This document shows, piece by piece, positions 43,128 to 52,897 of a stretch of DNA of 64,000 nucleotides. The DNA is from Bradyrhizobium sp. ORS 285. GTDB taxonomy: Bacteria > Pseudomonadota > Alphaproteobacteria > Rhizobiales > Xanthobacteraceae. The stretch spans positions 7,733,099 through 7,797,098 of the forward strand of contig NZ_LT859959.1 in NCBI RefSeq assembly GCF_900176205.1, given 5' to 3'. The translations under genes were made by a program, and so were the position numbers. Within the stretch, counting starts at the first letter, position 1, and the number at the start of each line of letters is the position of its first letter. Below the pieces are notes generated by a model. The model was not told where the DNA came from and made no database searches. It saw only the letters and a list, made by a program, of their open reading frames with translations.

Positions 43128-44378
43128 CTACCCCGCCGCCCCCGTATCCTCGATGATCGGGCCGAACAGTTCCCAGCGCTCGCCGTTGAAGCGCATCATC
43201 TGCATCTGCTTGTTGATGCGGAAGTCGGTCGGCGAGGTGTTGATGGAGAGGCCGGGCAGCGCGAGGCTCGGGACGTAGCCCTTGATGCTGGCCGCTTGCC
43301 GCATCACGTTCTCCCGCGTGAGATCGTCGCCGCACTGGCGCAGGATCTGTACCAGAAGCTCCGCCGTCGAATAGCCATAGGTGTTGACGGTGTTGAGCTT
43401 GTCGCCTTCCGGATAATACTTGTCCATGAACTCGAAATAGGCCTTCACGCCCGGATCGTCCTTCCACTGCGGGTCGGCCGGGTCCTTGCCGTAGTTCGTG
43501 CTGATGATGTCCTTGGAAATGTCGAGCCCGGCCGGCTTCAACGTTGCGGACACCGGGCTCGCATTGATGTCGAGGATGTGCACCGGTTTCCAGCCGAGAT
43601 CGGCCAACTTCTTGATCGCCTGCGCGGCGAATTTCGGCGTCGAGGCGTTGTAGAGCAGGTCGGCGCCGGACGCCTTCAGCTTGACGATCTGAGAATCCAC
43701 GGTCGGATCAGACAGCTCGTAGGAGGCCTCCGAGACGATCATGCTGTCGGCCTTGCTGCCGAGGCCGCTGCGCAGGCCTGCGATGTAGTCGCGGCCGAGA
43801 TCGTCGTTCTGGTAGAGGATGCCGATCTTGGCGTTGGGGTGGTTGGCGAGAATGTATTTGGCGTAGATCCGCCCCTCCGACTGGTAGTTCGGATTATAGG
43901 CGATGGTCCAGGGGAAGTTCTGTGGGTCGGTGAAGCGCGAGGCGCCGGTCGAGGCCAGGAGCTGCGGCACCTTCCTGGCGTTGAGATATTTCTGCACGGC
44001 GGCGTTCGACGGCGTACCGATGATCTGGAAGGTGAACAGCACCTCGTCGCCTTCGACCAGCTTGCGCACCTGCTCCACCGCCTTGGGCGGCGAATAGGCG
44101 TCGTCATACTGGATCAGATTGAGCTTGCGGCCGTTGATGCCGCCCTTCTCGTTGATCATGCGCAAATACGCGGCCTGGGTCTTGCCGATGCCGGCATAGG
44201 CCGACGCCGGGCCGGAGAACGGCACGGTCTGGCCGATCTTGATCTCGGTGTCGGCGGCGCCGGTGTCGTATTTCTTCTGGGCGTAGGCGGATGATGCAGG
44301 CAGTGCGACGGTCAGCGACGCGGCAAGCGCGATTGCACACGACTTCACGCCGACGAGACCGAACAGTGACGTTCTCAT
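43128..44378 (-). CDS. Liv-type periplasmic binding protein, copy 1
   Basis: 416 residues. MRTSLFGLVGVKSCAIALAA and the following VALPASSAYA are a Sec signal peptide; the mature part starts QKKYDTGAADTEIKIGQTVP. It has the family cleft regions FSGPASAYAGIGKTQAAYLRM and QIIGTPSNAAVQKYLNARKVP. Start 44378 has the strong RBS GGAGGGAGGA; the frame is open 80 codons before it. The next gene upstream (44794-46020) is a close paralogue. No permease or ATPase genes are adjacent, so it must feed a transporter encoded elsewhere. Confidence 0.9.
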   Translation of the reverse strand: MRTSLFGLVGVKSCAIALAASLTVALPASSAYAQKKYDTGAADTEIKIGQTVPFSGPASAYAGIGKTQAAYLRMINEKGGINGRKLNLIQYDDAYSPPKAVEQVRKLVEGDEVLFTFQIIGTPSNAAVQKYLNARKVPQLLASTGASRFTDPQNFPWTIAYNPNYQSEGRIYAKYILANHPNAKIGILYQNDDLGRDYIAGLRSGLGSKADSMIVSEASYELSDPTVDSQIVKLKASGADLLYNASTPKFAAQAIKKLADLGWKPVHILDINASPVSATLKPAGLDISKDIISTNYGKDPADPQWKDDPGVKAYFEFMDKYYPEGDKLNTVNTYGYSTAELLVQILRQCGDDLTRENVMRQAASIKGYVPSLALPGLSINTSPTDFRINKQMQMMRFNGERWELFGPIIEDTGAAG

Positions 44379-44520
44379 GCGAGTCCTCCCTCCGGTGATG
44401 TTTGTCGATGGTTCTTCTTGGTTGTTATGTTGCCATCGCTGCACGCGAGTGTGGAGGAAGCAAGTCGACAAGGCAACGCTTGTAGGAGCGACCAACCGGC
44501 GCATTTTCGTGCCGCAATGC

Positions 44521-44546
44521 AAAAGGGCTGCGCCTGCGCGCAGCCC
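44521..44546 (-). terminator. Rho-independent terminator on the minus strand
   Basis: Stem GGGCTGCG (44525-44532) / CGCAGCCC (44539-44546), followed on the minus strand by TTTT (44524-44521). It would end the transcript of binding-protein copy 2 before copy 1, supporting separate promoters for the two. Confidence 0.6.
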
Positions 44547-44615
44547 CGTACCGATGTTTTGTTCGCCGGTCATAAGCGTGGCGAGAGGTTGCATGATGGT
44601 GCGGCGACCGAGCTT

Positions 44616-44749
44616 CACCTCTCCCGGAGGGAGAGGTCGGATTGCATCGTCAGATGCAATCCGGGTGAGGGGCTGCGGCCTGACTTATCGTGTGGAAGCA
44701 GCCCCTCACCCGGCGCTGCGCGCCGACCTCTCCCCGAAAGGGGAGAGGT
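44616..44749. repeat. Palindromic repeat, CCTCTCCC...GGGTGAGGGG family
   Basis: CACCTCTCCCGGAGGGAGAG, GGGTGAGGGGC on the left; GCCCCTCACCCGG..GGGGAGAGGT on the right. Inverted copies of the unit at 21942 and 57614. Confidence 0.85.
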
Positions 44750-44793
44750 GGATTGAGGTCGTGGCAGCACCAACCAGGACCGTGGCAGGCGAA

Positions 44794-46020
44794 CTAACCC
44801 GCCGCGCCCTTGTCCTCCAGGATCGGGCCGAACAGCTCCCAGCGCTCGCCGTTGAACTTCATCATCTGCAGCTGCTTGTTGACGCGATAGTCGGTGGGCG
44901 AGGTGTTGATCTTCATGCCCGGCAGCGACAAATCGCCGACGACGTCCTTCAGCGACGCCGCCTGCTTCATGACGTTCTCGCGCGTGAGGTTGTCGCCGCA
45001 CATCCGCAGGATGGTCACCAGCAGTTCGGCATTGCCATAGCCATAGGTGTTGAAGTTCGAGTTCTTGTCGCCGTCCGGATAGTACTTGGCCATGAACTCG
45101 AAATAGCGCTTCATGCCCGGATCGTCCTTCCACTGCGGATCGAGCGGGTCCTTGCCGTAATTGACCGAGATCACGCCCTTGGACGCCTCCAGCCCCGCCG
45201 GCTGCAGCACGGCTCCCACCGACGTCGCGTTGATGTCGACGATGTGCACCGGGTGCCAGTCGAGCTCGTGCAGCTTCTTGATCGCCTGCGCGGCCTGCTT
45301 GGGCGTCGCGGCCGAGAACAAGAGATCGGCGCCGGCCGCCTTGAGCTTGAGGAGCTGCGAATCGATGGTGGGATCGGAGACCTCGTAGGAGGCTTCCGCA
45401 ACGATCATCGATGAGGCCTTGTCACCGAGGCCGGCCTTGATGCCGTTGAGATAGTCCTTGCCGAGGTCGTCGTTCTGATAGAGCACGCCGATCTTGGCGC
45501 TGGGATGCTCCTTCAGAATGTACTGGCCGTAGATGCGTCCCTCGGTGAAGTAGTTGGGATTGTATCCCATGGTCCAGGGGAAGTTCTTCGGATCGGTGAA
45601 CTTGGTGGCGCCGGTCGCCGCGAACAGTTGCGGGACCTTCTTGGCGTTGAGGTATTTCTGGACGGCGGCGTTGGACGGCGTGCCGATGATCTGGAACGTC
45701 AGCAGCACCTCGTCGTCCTCGACCAGCTTGCGCACCTGCTCGACGGCCTTCGGCGGCGAATAGGCGTCGTCATACTGGATCAGCTTGATCTTGCGGCCAT
45801 TGATGCCGCCCTGCTCGTTGATCATGTTGAAATAAGCGGCCTGGGTCTTGCCGATCGAGGCGTAGGCCGAGGCGGGACCCGAGAACGGCACGGTCTGGCC
45901 GACCTTGATCTCGGTGTCGGACGCGCCGGGATCGTATTTCTTCTGAGCCTGGGCTGACGTGACGGAGAGGGTGACGGCCAACGCGGCCGCCCCTGCAAGA
46001 CGGAAAATTCCCTGTCGCAT
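44794..46020 (-). CDS. Liv-type periplasmic binding protein, copy 2
   Basis: 408 residues, starting MRQGIFRLAGAAALAVTLSV and cut after AQA; mature QKKYDPGASDTEIKVGQTVP. By eye it is about 70% identical to copy 1 over most of the length (for example DDEVLLTFQIIGTPSNAAVQ against GDEVLFTFQIIGTPSNAAVQ), so a tandem duplication is likely. The AGGAGG lies 13 bases before ATG 46020, a rather long spacing. A terminator lies downstream at 44521-44546. Confidence 0.9.
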   Translation of the reverse strand: MRQGIFRLAGAAALAVTLSVTSAQAQKKYDPGASDTEIKVGQTVPFSGPASAYASIGKTQAAYFNMINEQGGINGRKIKLIQYDDAYSPPKAVEQVRKLVEDDEVLLTFQIIGTPSNAAVQKYLNAKKVPQLFAATGATKFTDPKNFPWTMGYNPNYFTEGRIYGQYILKEHPSAKIGVLYQNDDLGKDYLNGIKAGLGDKASSMIVAEASYEVSDPTIDSQLLKLKAAGADLLFSAATPKQAAQAIKKLHELDWHPVHIVDINATSVGAVLQPAGLEASKGVISVNYGKDPLDPQWKDDPGMKRYFEFMAKYYPDGDKNSNFNTYGYGNAELLVTILRMCGDNLTRENVMKQAASLKDVVGDLSLPGMKINTSPTDYRVNKQLQMMKFNGERWELFGPILEDKGAAG

Positions 46021-46188
46021 GGGGTCTATCGTTCCTCCTGATGTTTTATGCGGCTGGTCTACCCGGAGGGCGCCATCGCTGGGCGGGAGTGTGGAGGATC
46101 GGCTGGGCGGACGCAAGGCGAGGGGAGGGTGGGTGCGGCGGTTCCGCCGAAACGCGCCGTTGCGAGCCCAGCCGGCTCAACAACCTCA

Positions 46189-46377
46189 GTGTCGTCCCGG
46201 CCCAGCCCTGGCATCGCGCAGCGACGACAGGGCGCCGAGCCGGGATCCATAGCCACAGGGGGTCGTGTGGCGAAGACTCGGAGTGGCGATCCTGCCTCGA
46301 ACGCTGCCCGGGATTATGGGTCCCGGATCGGCGCCGTGACGCGCTGATGCGCGTCACGGCTTGTCCGGGACGACAGC
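46189..46377. repeat. Palindromic repeat, TGTCGTCCCGG family
   Basis: Left arm AGTGTCGTCCCGGCCCAGCC, right arm ending GGCTTGTCCGGGACGACAG. The centre (46265-46310) carries the shared loop in reverse: GGCGATCCTGCCTCGAACG, matching the loop at 62219 on the other strand. Confidence 0.8.
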
Positions 46378-46399
46378 GGTTGTGGAGATGCGGCCCGGC

Positions 46400-46765
46400 T
46401 CAACCGGCCAACCAGACCAGCACCAGCCCGATCGCGGCGGGCACGCTCTGGATGAACATGATCTTGCGGCTGGCGGTGGCGGCGCCATAGAGCCCCGCCA
46501 CGAGGACGCAGAGCAGGAAGAAGATCTTGATCTGGAACGCGAACGCCGGCGCCGGGTGCGCGAGGCCCCAGAACAGGCCGGCGGCGAGGAAGCCGTTGTA
46601 GAGGCCCTGGTTGGCGCCGAGCACCTTGGTCGCCTCGGCGCGCTCCGGCGTGTTGTTGAAGGCGCGCAAGCCGGCCGGCTTGGTCCAGAGAAACATCTCG
46701 AGCACGAGAATGTAGACGTGCAGCAGGCCGATCAGGCCGACGACGATATTTGCAATCAATGCCAT
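46400..46765 (-). CDS. DUF1304 small membrane protein
   Basis: 121 residues with four hydrophobic segments; LHVYILVLEMFLWTKPAGLRAF and NQGLYNGFLAAGLFWG match the DUF1304 family. Function unknown. Start 46765 (MALIANIVVGLIG) has GGGGGAGCC upstream; 17 extra open codons before it are not used. Confidence 0.87.
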   Translation of the reverse strand: MALIANIVVGLIGLLHVYILVLEMFLWTKPAGLRAFNNTPERAEATKVLGANQGLYNGFLAAGLFWGLAHPAPAFAFQIKIFFLLCVLVAGLYGAATASRKIMFIQSVPAAIGLVLVWLAG

Positions 46766-46824
46766 GGTTCGGCTCCCCCAAGCCGTGCCGGCAACGTTGC
46801 CGGTCTTGTCCATCAACTCTGCTC

Positions 46825-46844
46825 GGAGCGGCTCAAGCCGCTCC
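46825..46844. terminator. Palindrome after glnD
   Basis: GGAGCGGCT / AGCCGCTCC (46825-46833, 46836-46844), 2-nt loop, 19 bases after the glnD stop. No T-tract; possible Rho-assisted end of the glnD transcript. Confidence 0.4.
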
Positions 46845-46862
46845 GGTGCTTACAACGCAGAC

Positions 46863-49658
46863 TCAAGCCGCCGGCTGTGCCGCCGCGTCCTCGCTCGCCA
46901 GCAGATGCAGCAGCGCGCTCTTGATCGCGGCCTGCCGGGTCGGCGCGTTGATCTGCGCGCCCAGCAGATCGGTGACGTAGAACACGTCGCGGGCGCGCTC
47001 GCCGAAGGTGGCGACATGGGCCGAGGCGATGTTCAGGTTCAGCTTTGAGATCGCCGTGGTCAGCTCGTAGAGCAGGCCGGGCCGGTCGAGGCCGGACACC
47101 TCGATGACCGTGTAGAGCTCCGACCATTGATTGTTGATGCTGACCTCAGGCTCGACCGAGAATGCCTTGTGCTGCTTGCCGCGCGTGGTCCGCCTCGCCA
47201 CCGCATCGGGCAGCCGCAGCTTGCCTTCCAGCACCTGTTCGATCGTCTCGCCGATCCGGGTCGCGCGGCGCCCCTCATCCTCGTCGCGCTCATATTCCCT
47301 TGAGATCGCGATGGTGTCGAGCGCGCGGCCGTCGGTGGTGGTGTAGATCTGGGCGTCGACGATGTTGGCGCCGGCAGACGCACAGGCGCCCGCGATGATC
47401 GACAGCAGCCAGGGATGGTCCATCGCGAAGATCGTCAGCTCGGTGACGCCGCGCGCGGGGTCGAAGCCGACATTGATCGCGAGCTTGTGGCCGGCATCCT
47501 CGCTCGACCGCACGAAGCGGGCATGGCGGATCTTGCGCGGCAGCTCGACCTTGAGCCAATAGGCCGGATAGTGCCGGCCGATATAGGTGTTGAGCTCGTC
47601 CTCCGGCCAGTCGGTGAAGGCGTTGCGGAATTCGGCCTGCGCCGCGGTGATGCGCTTGGCGCGGTTGACCTCGGAGAAGCCGCCGGTCAGCACCGGCTCG
47701 GTCTCGTAGTACAGCGTGCGCAGCAGCTGCGCCTTCCAGCCGTTCCAGACGCCCGGACCGACGCCGCGGATGTCGGCGGTGGTCAGGATGGTCAAGAGCT
47801 TCATCTGCTCGACCGACTGCACCACGGCGGCGAACTTCTCGATCGTCCGGCGGTCCGACAGGTCGCGCGACTGCGCCACCGTCGACATCGTCAGATGCTC
47901 CTCGATCAGCCAGGCGACGAGCTCAGTATCAGCATTGTTGAAGCCGAGCCGCGGGCACAGCCGCCGCGCGATCTTGGCGCCGGCGACCGAGTGATCCTCC
48001 GGCCGGCCCTTCGCGACGTCGTGCAGCAGCACCGTGATGTAGATGACGGCGCGGTGCTCGGGCCGGATCTTGCGCATCAAATCGGAGGCGAGCACGAACT
48101 CGTCGTTGCCGCCGCGCTCGATCTCCTGCAGGAAGCCGATGCAGCGGATCAGGTGCTCGTCGACCGTGTAGTGATGATACATGTTGAACTGCATCATCGA
48201 CACGATGCGGCCGAAGGCGCTGATGAAGTGGCCGAGCACGCCGGTCTCGTTCATCCGCCGCAGCACGGTCTCAGCGTCGTTGGAGGTCAGGATCTCCATG
48301 AACAGCCGGTTGGCTTCGGGATCCTCGCGCAGCTCGGTGTTGATCATGTTGAGCGAGCGCGTCACTGCGCGCATCGCGTCGGGATGGAAGGCGAGGTTGT
48401 TCTTCTGCGCCAAGCGGAAGATGCGGATCAGGTTGACCGGATCGTGCTTGAAGACGTCGGGCGCGGCGAGGTTGATGCGGTTGTTGTCGACGATGAAATC
48501 TTCGCTCTCCGGCACGCGGCGCCACGTGGAGCCGGTGGTCAGGCGTGAGATCATCCGGCTCAGCACCGGCGCTGCCTTGGCCTGCTGATCCTCCAGCTTG
48601 GCGCACAGGATCGCGGTGAGGTTGCCGACCTGCTTGGCGACCAGGAAGTAGTGCTTCATGAAGCGCTCGACGTCCTGCATGCCCGGATGGCTGGTGTAGC
48701 CGAGCCGGACCGCGATCTCGCGCTGGAGGTCGAACGACAGCCGCTCCTCGGGCCTCCCGCTGACGAAGTGCAGGTTGCAGCGCACCGACCACAGGAAGTC
48801 GGCGCAGCGCCGGAAGGTGCGGTATTCATGGGCGTCGAACACGCCGCGCTCGACCAGCTCGGCGGTCTCTCGCACGCGGTAGACATATTTGGCGATCCAG
48901 AACAGCGTGTGCAGGTCGCGCAGGCCGCCCTTTCCGTCCTTGACATTCGGCTCGACCAGATAGCGCGACTGGCCGCCGCGGCGATGCCGCTCCTCGCGCT
49001 CGGCGAGCTTGGCGGCGACGAATTCTGCCGCGGTGCCCTGCACGACCTCGCTGTCAAAGCGTGCGACCAGCTCGTCATACAGCGGCTTGTCGCCGGCGAG
49101 ATAGCGTGTCTCCAGGATGGCGGTGCGGATGGTCATGTCGCCGCGCGCCTGGCGGATCGACTCGTCGACTGAGCGGGTGGCGTGGCCGACCTTCAGGCCC
49201 ATGTCCCACAGCGAATAAAGAATGGCCTCGGCGACCTGCTCGCCCCAGGCGGTCTGCTTGTAGGGCAGGATGAACAAGAGATCGATGTCGGACTCCGGCG
49301 CCATCAGGCCGCGGCCGTAGCCGCCGGTCGCGACCACCGCCATGCGCTCGGCGCCGCTCGGCACCTCCGAGCGATACAGGTGCTGGGTGGCCGCGGCGTA
49401 CAGGATGCGGATGATCTCGTCCTGGACGAAGCAGAGCTGCTCCGCGCAACGCCTTCCGTGCCGATCCCTCAGCAGCTGCGCCTGCGCCGCCGCGCGCGCC
49501 TTGACCAGTTCGGCCTTGAGAAATTGCACCACCGCGGCGCGGAACATGTCCTCCCGGCCGGAGTGCTGCTTGGCCAGGGCGTCGACGGCAGCCGCAATGC
49601 CGGCGCTGTCGAAATCGGTGAGGCCATCGGGATGAGATTGGGGAGCGACGCTGTCCAT
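46863..49658 (-). CDS. glnD: PII uridylyltransferase/uridylyl-removing enzyme
   Basis: 931 residues, full length for GlnD, which adds and removes UMP on PII proteins according to glutamine status. Nucleotidyltransferase motif GGYGRG (112-117) with DID (124-126), HD-domain motif VLLHDVAKGRPEDHS (about 530), and two C-terminal ACT domains (ITELTIFAMDHPWLLSIIAG and VIEVSGLDRPGLLYELTTAI) that sense glutamine. Start 49658 is the ATG before DSVAPQSHPDG. It controls nitrogen assimilation together with glnB/glnK, not present here. Confidence 0.95.
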   Translation of the reverse strand: MDSVAPQSHPDGLTDFDSAGIAAAVDALAKQHSGREDMFRAAVVQFLKAELVKARAAAQAQLLRDRHGRRCAEQLCFVQDEIIRILYAAATQHLYRSEVPSGAERMAVVATGGYGRGLMAPESDIDLLFILPYKQTAWGEQVAEAILYSLWDMGLKVGHATRSVDESIRQARGDMTIRTAILETRYLAGDKPLYDELVARFDSEVVQGTAAEFVAAKLAEREERHRRGGQSRYLVEPNVKDGKGGLRDLHTLFWIAKYVYRVRETAELVERGVFDAHEYRTFRRCADFLWSVRCNLHFVSGRPEERLSFDLQREIAVRLGYTSHPGMQDVERFMKHYFLVAKQVGNLTAILCAKLEDQQAKAAPVLSRMISRLTTGSTWRRVPESEDFIVDNNRINLAAPDVFKHDPVNLIRIFRLAQKNNLAFHPDAMRAVTRSLNMINTELREDPEANRLFMEILTSNDAETVLRRMNETGVLGHFISAFGRIVSMMQFNMYHHYTVDEHLIRCIGFLQEIERGGNDEFVLASDLMRKIRPEHRAVIYITVLLHDVAKGRPEDHSVAGAKIARRLCPRLGFNNADTELVAWLIEEHLTMSTVAQSRDLSDRRTIEKFAAVVQSVEQMKLLTILTTADIRGVGPGVWNGWKAQLLRTLYYETEPVLTGGFSEVNRAKRITAAQAEFRNAFTDWPEDELNTYIGRHYPAYWLKVELPRKIRHARFVRSSEDAGHKLAINVGFDPARGVTELTIFAMDHPWLLSIIAGACASAGANIVDAQIYTTTDGRALDTIAISREYERDEDEGRRATRIGETIEQVLEGKLRLPDAVARRTTRGKQHKAFSVEPEVSINNQWSELYTVIEVSGLDRPGLLYELTTAISKLNLNIASAHVATFGERARDVFYVTDLLGAQINAPTRQAAIKSALLHLLASEDAAAQPAA

Positions 49659-49851
49659 GGATGCAACCGGTATCGAACAAGGCCTGTGCTGTCACGAAAC
49701 TTCCGATGCAGCAATCATTCCATGCTGCCACCGGTCGTTGGCGGATGATGATCGTGCTGGAGGGGTCAGCCGAAAGGAAAAACAATTCTCGTTGAGCCCT
49801 GGCATAACACCTTGAAACAACACCAATGTTTTAGGCTTGAGGAGGTTGACG

Positions 49852-50826
49852 ATGGGTGGATGGACGAGGCGGGGACTAGCCGGGCTCGCGGCCGTGGTTC
49901 TACTGGGATGCGGCGTTGCAGCAGCCGCGGAGCCGGCGAAGGAAATCAGGATCGACTGGGCGACCTACAATCCGGTGTCGCTGGTCCTGAAGCAGAAGGG
50001 TCTCCTGGAGAAGGAGTTCGCCAAGGACGGCATCAGCATCACCTGGGTGCAGTCGGCCGGCTCCAACAAGGCGCTCGAGTTCCTCAATGCCGGCTCGCTC
50101 GATTTCGGCTCGACCGCCGGCTCCGCCGCGCTGGTCGCCAGGATCAACGGCAACCCGATCAAGTCGATCTACGTGTATTCGCGGCCCGAATGGACCGCTC
50201 TGGTGACGGCCAAGGACTCAAAGATCGCCTCGGTGGCCGACCTCAAGGGCAAGCGCGTCGCGGTGACCCGCGGCACCGATCCGCACATCTTCCTCGTTCG
50301 TGCGCTGCTGTCAGCGGGGCTGACCGACAAGGACATCACGCCCGTCCTGCTGCAGCATGCCGACGGCAAGGCCGCGCTGATCCGCGGTGACGTCGACGCC
50401 TGGGCCGGGCTCGATCCGATGATGGCGCAGGCTGAGGTCGAGGAGGGCGCCAAACTGTTCTACCGCAAGGCCGACGCCAACACCTGGGGCATCCTCAATG
50501 TCCGCGAGCAGTTCTTGAAGGACAATCCGGAGATCGTCCGCCGCGTGCTGGCGACCTATGAGGTCGCGCGCAAGGATGCGCTGGCGAATTACGACGACCT
50601 GAAGAAGACGTTCATTGCCGTCACCAAGCTGCCGGAAACGGTCGTCGACAAGCAGCTCAAGGAGCGCACCGAACTCACCCACAGCCGGATCGGCGCGCCG
50701 CAGCGGGATTCCATCCTCGCCGCGGGGCTCGCGCTGCAGCAGGCCGGCGTGGTGGATGCCAAGGTCGACGTGAAGGCGACGCTGGACGCGCTGATCGACG
50801 ACCAGGTGCCGCTGCCGACGAACTAG
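49852..50826 (+). CDS. Periplasmic binding protein, sulfonate/taurine/nitrate type
   Basis: 324 residues. Signal peptide GLAAVVLLGCGVAAAAEP with a Cys that could make it a lipoprotein-like sequence, although AAA-AEP also fits signal peptidase I. The mature part IRIDWATYNPVSLVLKQKGL and LDFGSTAGSAALVARINGNP resemble SsuA/TauA/NrtA. RBS GGAGG ahead of ATG 49852; an in-frame TTG at 49837 overlaps the RBS and is rejected. The permease and ATPase follow after 381 bases containing a repeat. Confidence 0.88.
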   Translation: MGGWTRRGLAGLAAVVLLGCGVAAAAEPAKEIRIDWATYNPVSLVLKQKGLLEKEFAKDGISITWVQSAGSNKALEFLNAGSLDFGSTAGSAALVARINGNPIKSIYVYSRPEWTALVTAKDSKIASVADLKGKRVAVTRGTDPHIFLVRALLSAGLTDKDITPVLLQHADGKAALIRGDVDAWAGLDPMMAQAEVEEGAKLFYRKADANTWGILNVREQFLKDNPEIVRRVLATYEVARKDALANYDDLKKTFIAVTKLPETVVDKQLKERTELTHSRIGAPQRDSILAAGLALQQAGVVDAKVDVKATLDALIDDQVPLPTN

Positions 50827-50937
50827 GGCGGCCTACGCTCGCGCTTGTGCGCGCGCCCACGCCGACGCTCGCGCTTGCCTGCAACCCGCGCTGTCCCGCA
50901 AGGTGAGCGCAACAAAACCGGTGGCGCTATAAAAAAT

Positions 50938-51098
50938 CGGTGTCGTCCCGGACAAGCCCGCCGACGCGCCAGCGTTGGCGGGCGCAGATCCGGGACCCAT
51001 ACTCCGTGAAGGTGTTGTGAGGCACGCTGGAGCGGCATCGCGCCTCACCGCACCCGCCGCGGAGTATGGGTCCCGGCGCGGGGGCCGGGACGACACCG
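50938..51098. repeat. Palindromic repeat, TGTCGTCCCGG family
   Basis: Left CGGTGTCGTCCCGGACAAGC..GATCCGGGACCCATACTCCG, right CGGAGTATGGGTCCC..GGGACGACACCG. The loop is of a different type (GTGAGGCACGCTGGAGCGG). It lies between binding protein and permease of one transporter. Confidence 0.83.
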
Positions 51099-51207
51099 AG
51101 ATTGTGGCGCCGCTGTTGGCTCAACCCTGATAGGCGCGCGCTCAGACCCGTCAGCGGCCTCCGCCATCACCACGCCTTGCATTCCCACCCGAGACGCTGT
51201 TCTCACT

Positions 51208-52056
51208 ATGACCATGACCGTCGAACTCCAGGCGCCCGCCGCGGCGGCCACACCGCAAACCGCCCAACAGCCCCGGCTCATCCGCCTGGCGCGCCCGCTG
51301 CTTGGGCTGCTGCTGCCGCTGTCGCTCGCACTCGCCTGGGAACTCGCGGTCTGGGCCGGCTGGTCGAACGGCCGCCTGGTGCCGCCGCCGTCAAAAGTCT
51401 TCACCACCATCGCCGAGCTCGCCCGCTCCGGCGAGCTGACCCGCCACATCACCATGACGCTCTCCCGCGTCGGCATCGGCTTCGGCCTCGGCGTCGCCGC
51501 CGGCACCCTGCTGGGCGGCATTTGCGGCTATTGGAGCCTGGCCCGCCGACTGGTCGATCCGACCATCCAGGCGCTGCGCGCGATCCCGTCGATCGCCTGG
51601 GTGCCGCTGTTCATCCTGTGGCTCGGCATCTTCGAGACCTCCAAGGTGGCGCTGATCGCGGTCGGCGTGTTCTTTCCGGTCTATCTCGGCCTGACCGGCG
51701 CGATCCTGTCGGTCGACCGCAAGATCGTCGAGGTCGGCCGCGTCTTCCGCCTGTCCGGCCCGGCGATGATCCGCCGCATCCTGCTGCCTGCGGTGCTCCC
51801 GGCTTACGTCGTGGCGCTGCGCGTCGGCCTTGGCCTGGGCTGGATGTTCGTCGTCGCCGCCGAGTTCATGGGCGCCTCCGAAGGTCTCGGCTACCTCCTG
51901 ATCGACGGCCAGCAGCTCGGCAAGCCGGCGCAGATCGTCGCCGCCATCGTCATCTTTGCGATCATCGGCAAGGCAACGGACTGGTTGCTCGAGATCGCGA
52001 CCGCGCCGCTGCTGCGCTGGCAGGACAGCTTTGCGCGCCAGAGCGGGACCGCCTGA
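51208..52056 (+). CDS. ABC importer permease, SsuC/TauC type
   Basis: 282 residues, six membrane segments, with the EAA loop GRVFRLSGPAMIRRILLPAVLPAYVVALRVG. Starts at ATG 51208 (a second ATG lies two codons on). It overlaps the ATPase gene (TGATG). The substrate is probably a sulfonate, taurine or similar organosulfur compound, inferred from family only. Confidence 0.92.
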   Translation: MTMTVELQAPAAAATPQTAQQPRLIRLARPLLGLLLPLSLALAWELAVWAGWSNGRLVPPPSKVFTTIAELARSGELTRHITMTLSRVGIGFGLGVAAGTLLGGICGYWSLARRLVDPTIQALRAIPSIAWVPLFILWLGIFETSKVALIAVGVFFPVYLGLTGAILSVDRKIVEVGRVFRLSGPAMIRRILLPAVLPAYVVALRVGLGLGWMFVVAAEFMGASEGLGYLLIDGQQLGKPAQIVAAIVIFAIIGKATDWLLEIATAPLLRWQDSFARQSGTA

Positions 52057-52841
52057 TGCTGCAGCTCGAAGCCGTTACCAAGGTCTATCCCAACGGCGTC
52101 CACGCGCTGGAGCGGTTTTCGTCCGAGATCCAGCTCGGCGAGATCATCGCCATCATCGGCGGCTCCGGCTGCGGCAAGTCGACGTTGCTGCGCGCCATTG
52201 CCGGGCTCGACCGCGCCAGCGCAGGCAGCGTGACGCTCGATGGCGAAGCGATCGCGGCGCCGCATGCCAAGGTCGGCATCATCTTCCAGGAGCCGCGGCT
52301 GCTGCCCTGGCTGACGGTTGCCGACAATATCGGCTTCGGCCTGTCCGAGCTGCCGGCGGCCGAACGCCGCGAACGTGTGGCGCGCGCGCTGGATCGCGTC
52401 GGCCTCGCCGACAAGGCCAAGGTCTGGCCGCGCGAACTGTCCGGCGGCCAGGCGCAGCGCGTCGCGATTGCGCGTGCGCTGGTGGCGCAGCCGGAGGTGC
52501 TGCTGCTCGACGAGCCGTTCTCCGCGCTCGACGCCTTCACGCGCAAAGACCTGCAGGACCATCTGCTCGACCTCTGGGCCGATACGCGCCCGACCTTGGT
52601 GCTGGTGACCCACGACGTCGAGGAGGCGGTGGTGCTGGCCGACCGCGTGCTGGTGATGCGGCCGCATCCCGGGCGGCTGTTCGAGGAGATCACCATCAAT
52701 CTGTCGCGGCCGCGCGACCGCAATGCGCCGTTGTTCGAGCAGTTCAAGCGCCACGTGCTGACCGCGCTCGACCGCTCGCTCGACCGGACGGTGCCGGATG
52801 CGCAGGGCAGGCGTGAGCCCGGCGGCGGGCTGTGGTGGTGA
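52056..52841 (+). CDS. ABC importer ATP-binding protein, SsuB/TauB type
   Basis: 261 residues. Walker A GGSGCGKST, Q-loop FQEPRLLPWLTV, signature LSGGQAQRVAIARAL, Walker B LLLLDEPFSALD, switch His in LVTHDVEEAVVLADR. The frame is open far upstream because of high GC, but ATG 52056 overlaps the permease stop and starts at the first beta strand (MLQLEAVTKVY). The C-terminal tail DRTVPDAQGRREPGGGLWW is extra. Confidence 0.93.
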   Translation: MLQLEAVTKVYPNGVHALERFSSEIQLGEIIAIIGGSGCGKSTLLRAIAGLDRASAGSVTLDGEAIAAPHAKVGIIFQEPRLLPWLTVADNIGFGLSELPAAERRERVARALDRVGLADKAKVWPRELSGGQAQRVAIARALVAQPEVLLLDEPFSALDAFTRKDLQDHLLDLWADTRPTLVLVTHDVEEAVVLADRVLVMRPHPGRLFEEITINLSRPRDRNAPLFEQFKRHVLTALDRSLDRTVPDAQGRREPGGGLWW

Positions 52842-52897
52842 CATCTGAGCGATCGCCCGGTACATCTGTCCCGAAATGACTCCGGGAGAGAACGACA

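Noticed and set aside
49775..49800. Possible sigma-54 site (TGGCAT...TTGA) before the binding-protein gene at 49852
   Set aside because: The spacing is off by one base and the TTGC element is TTGA, so it does not satisfy the -24/-12 rule.
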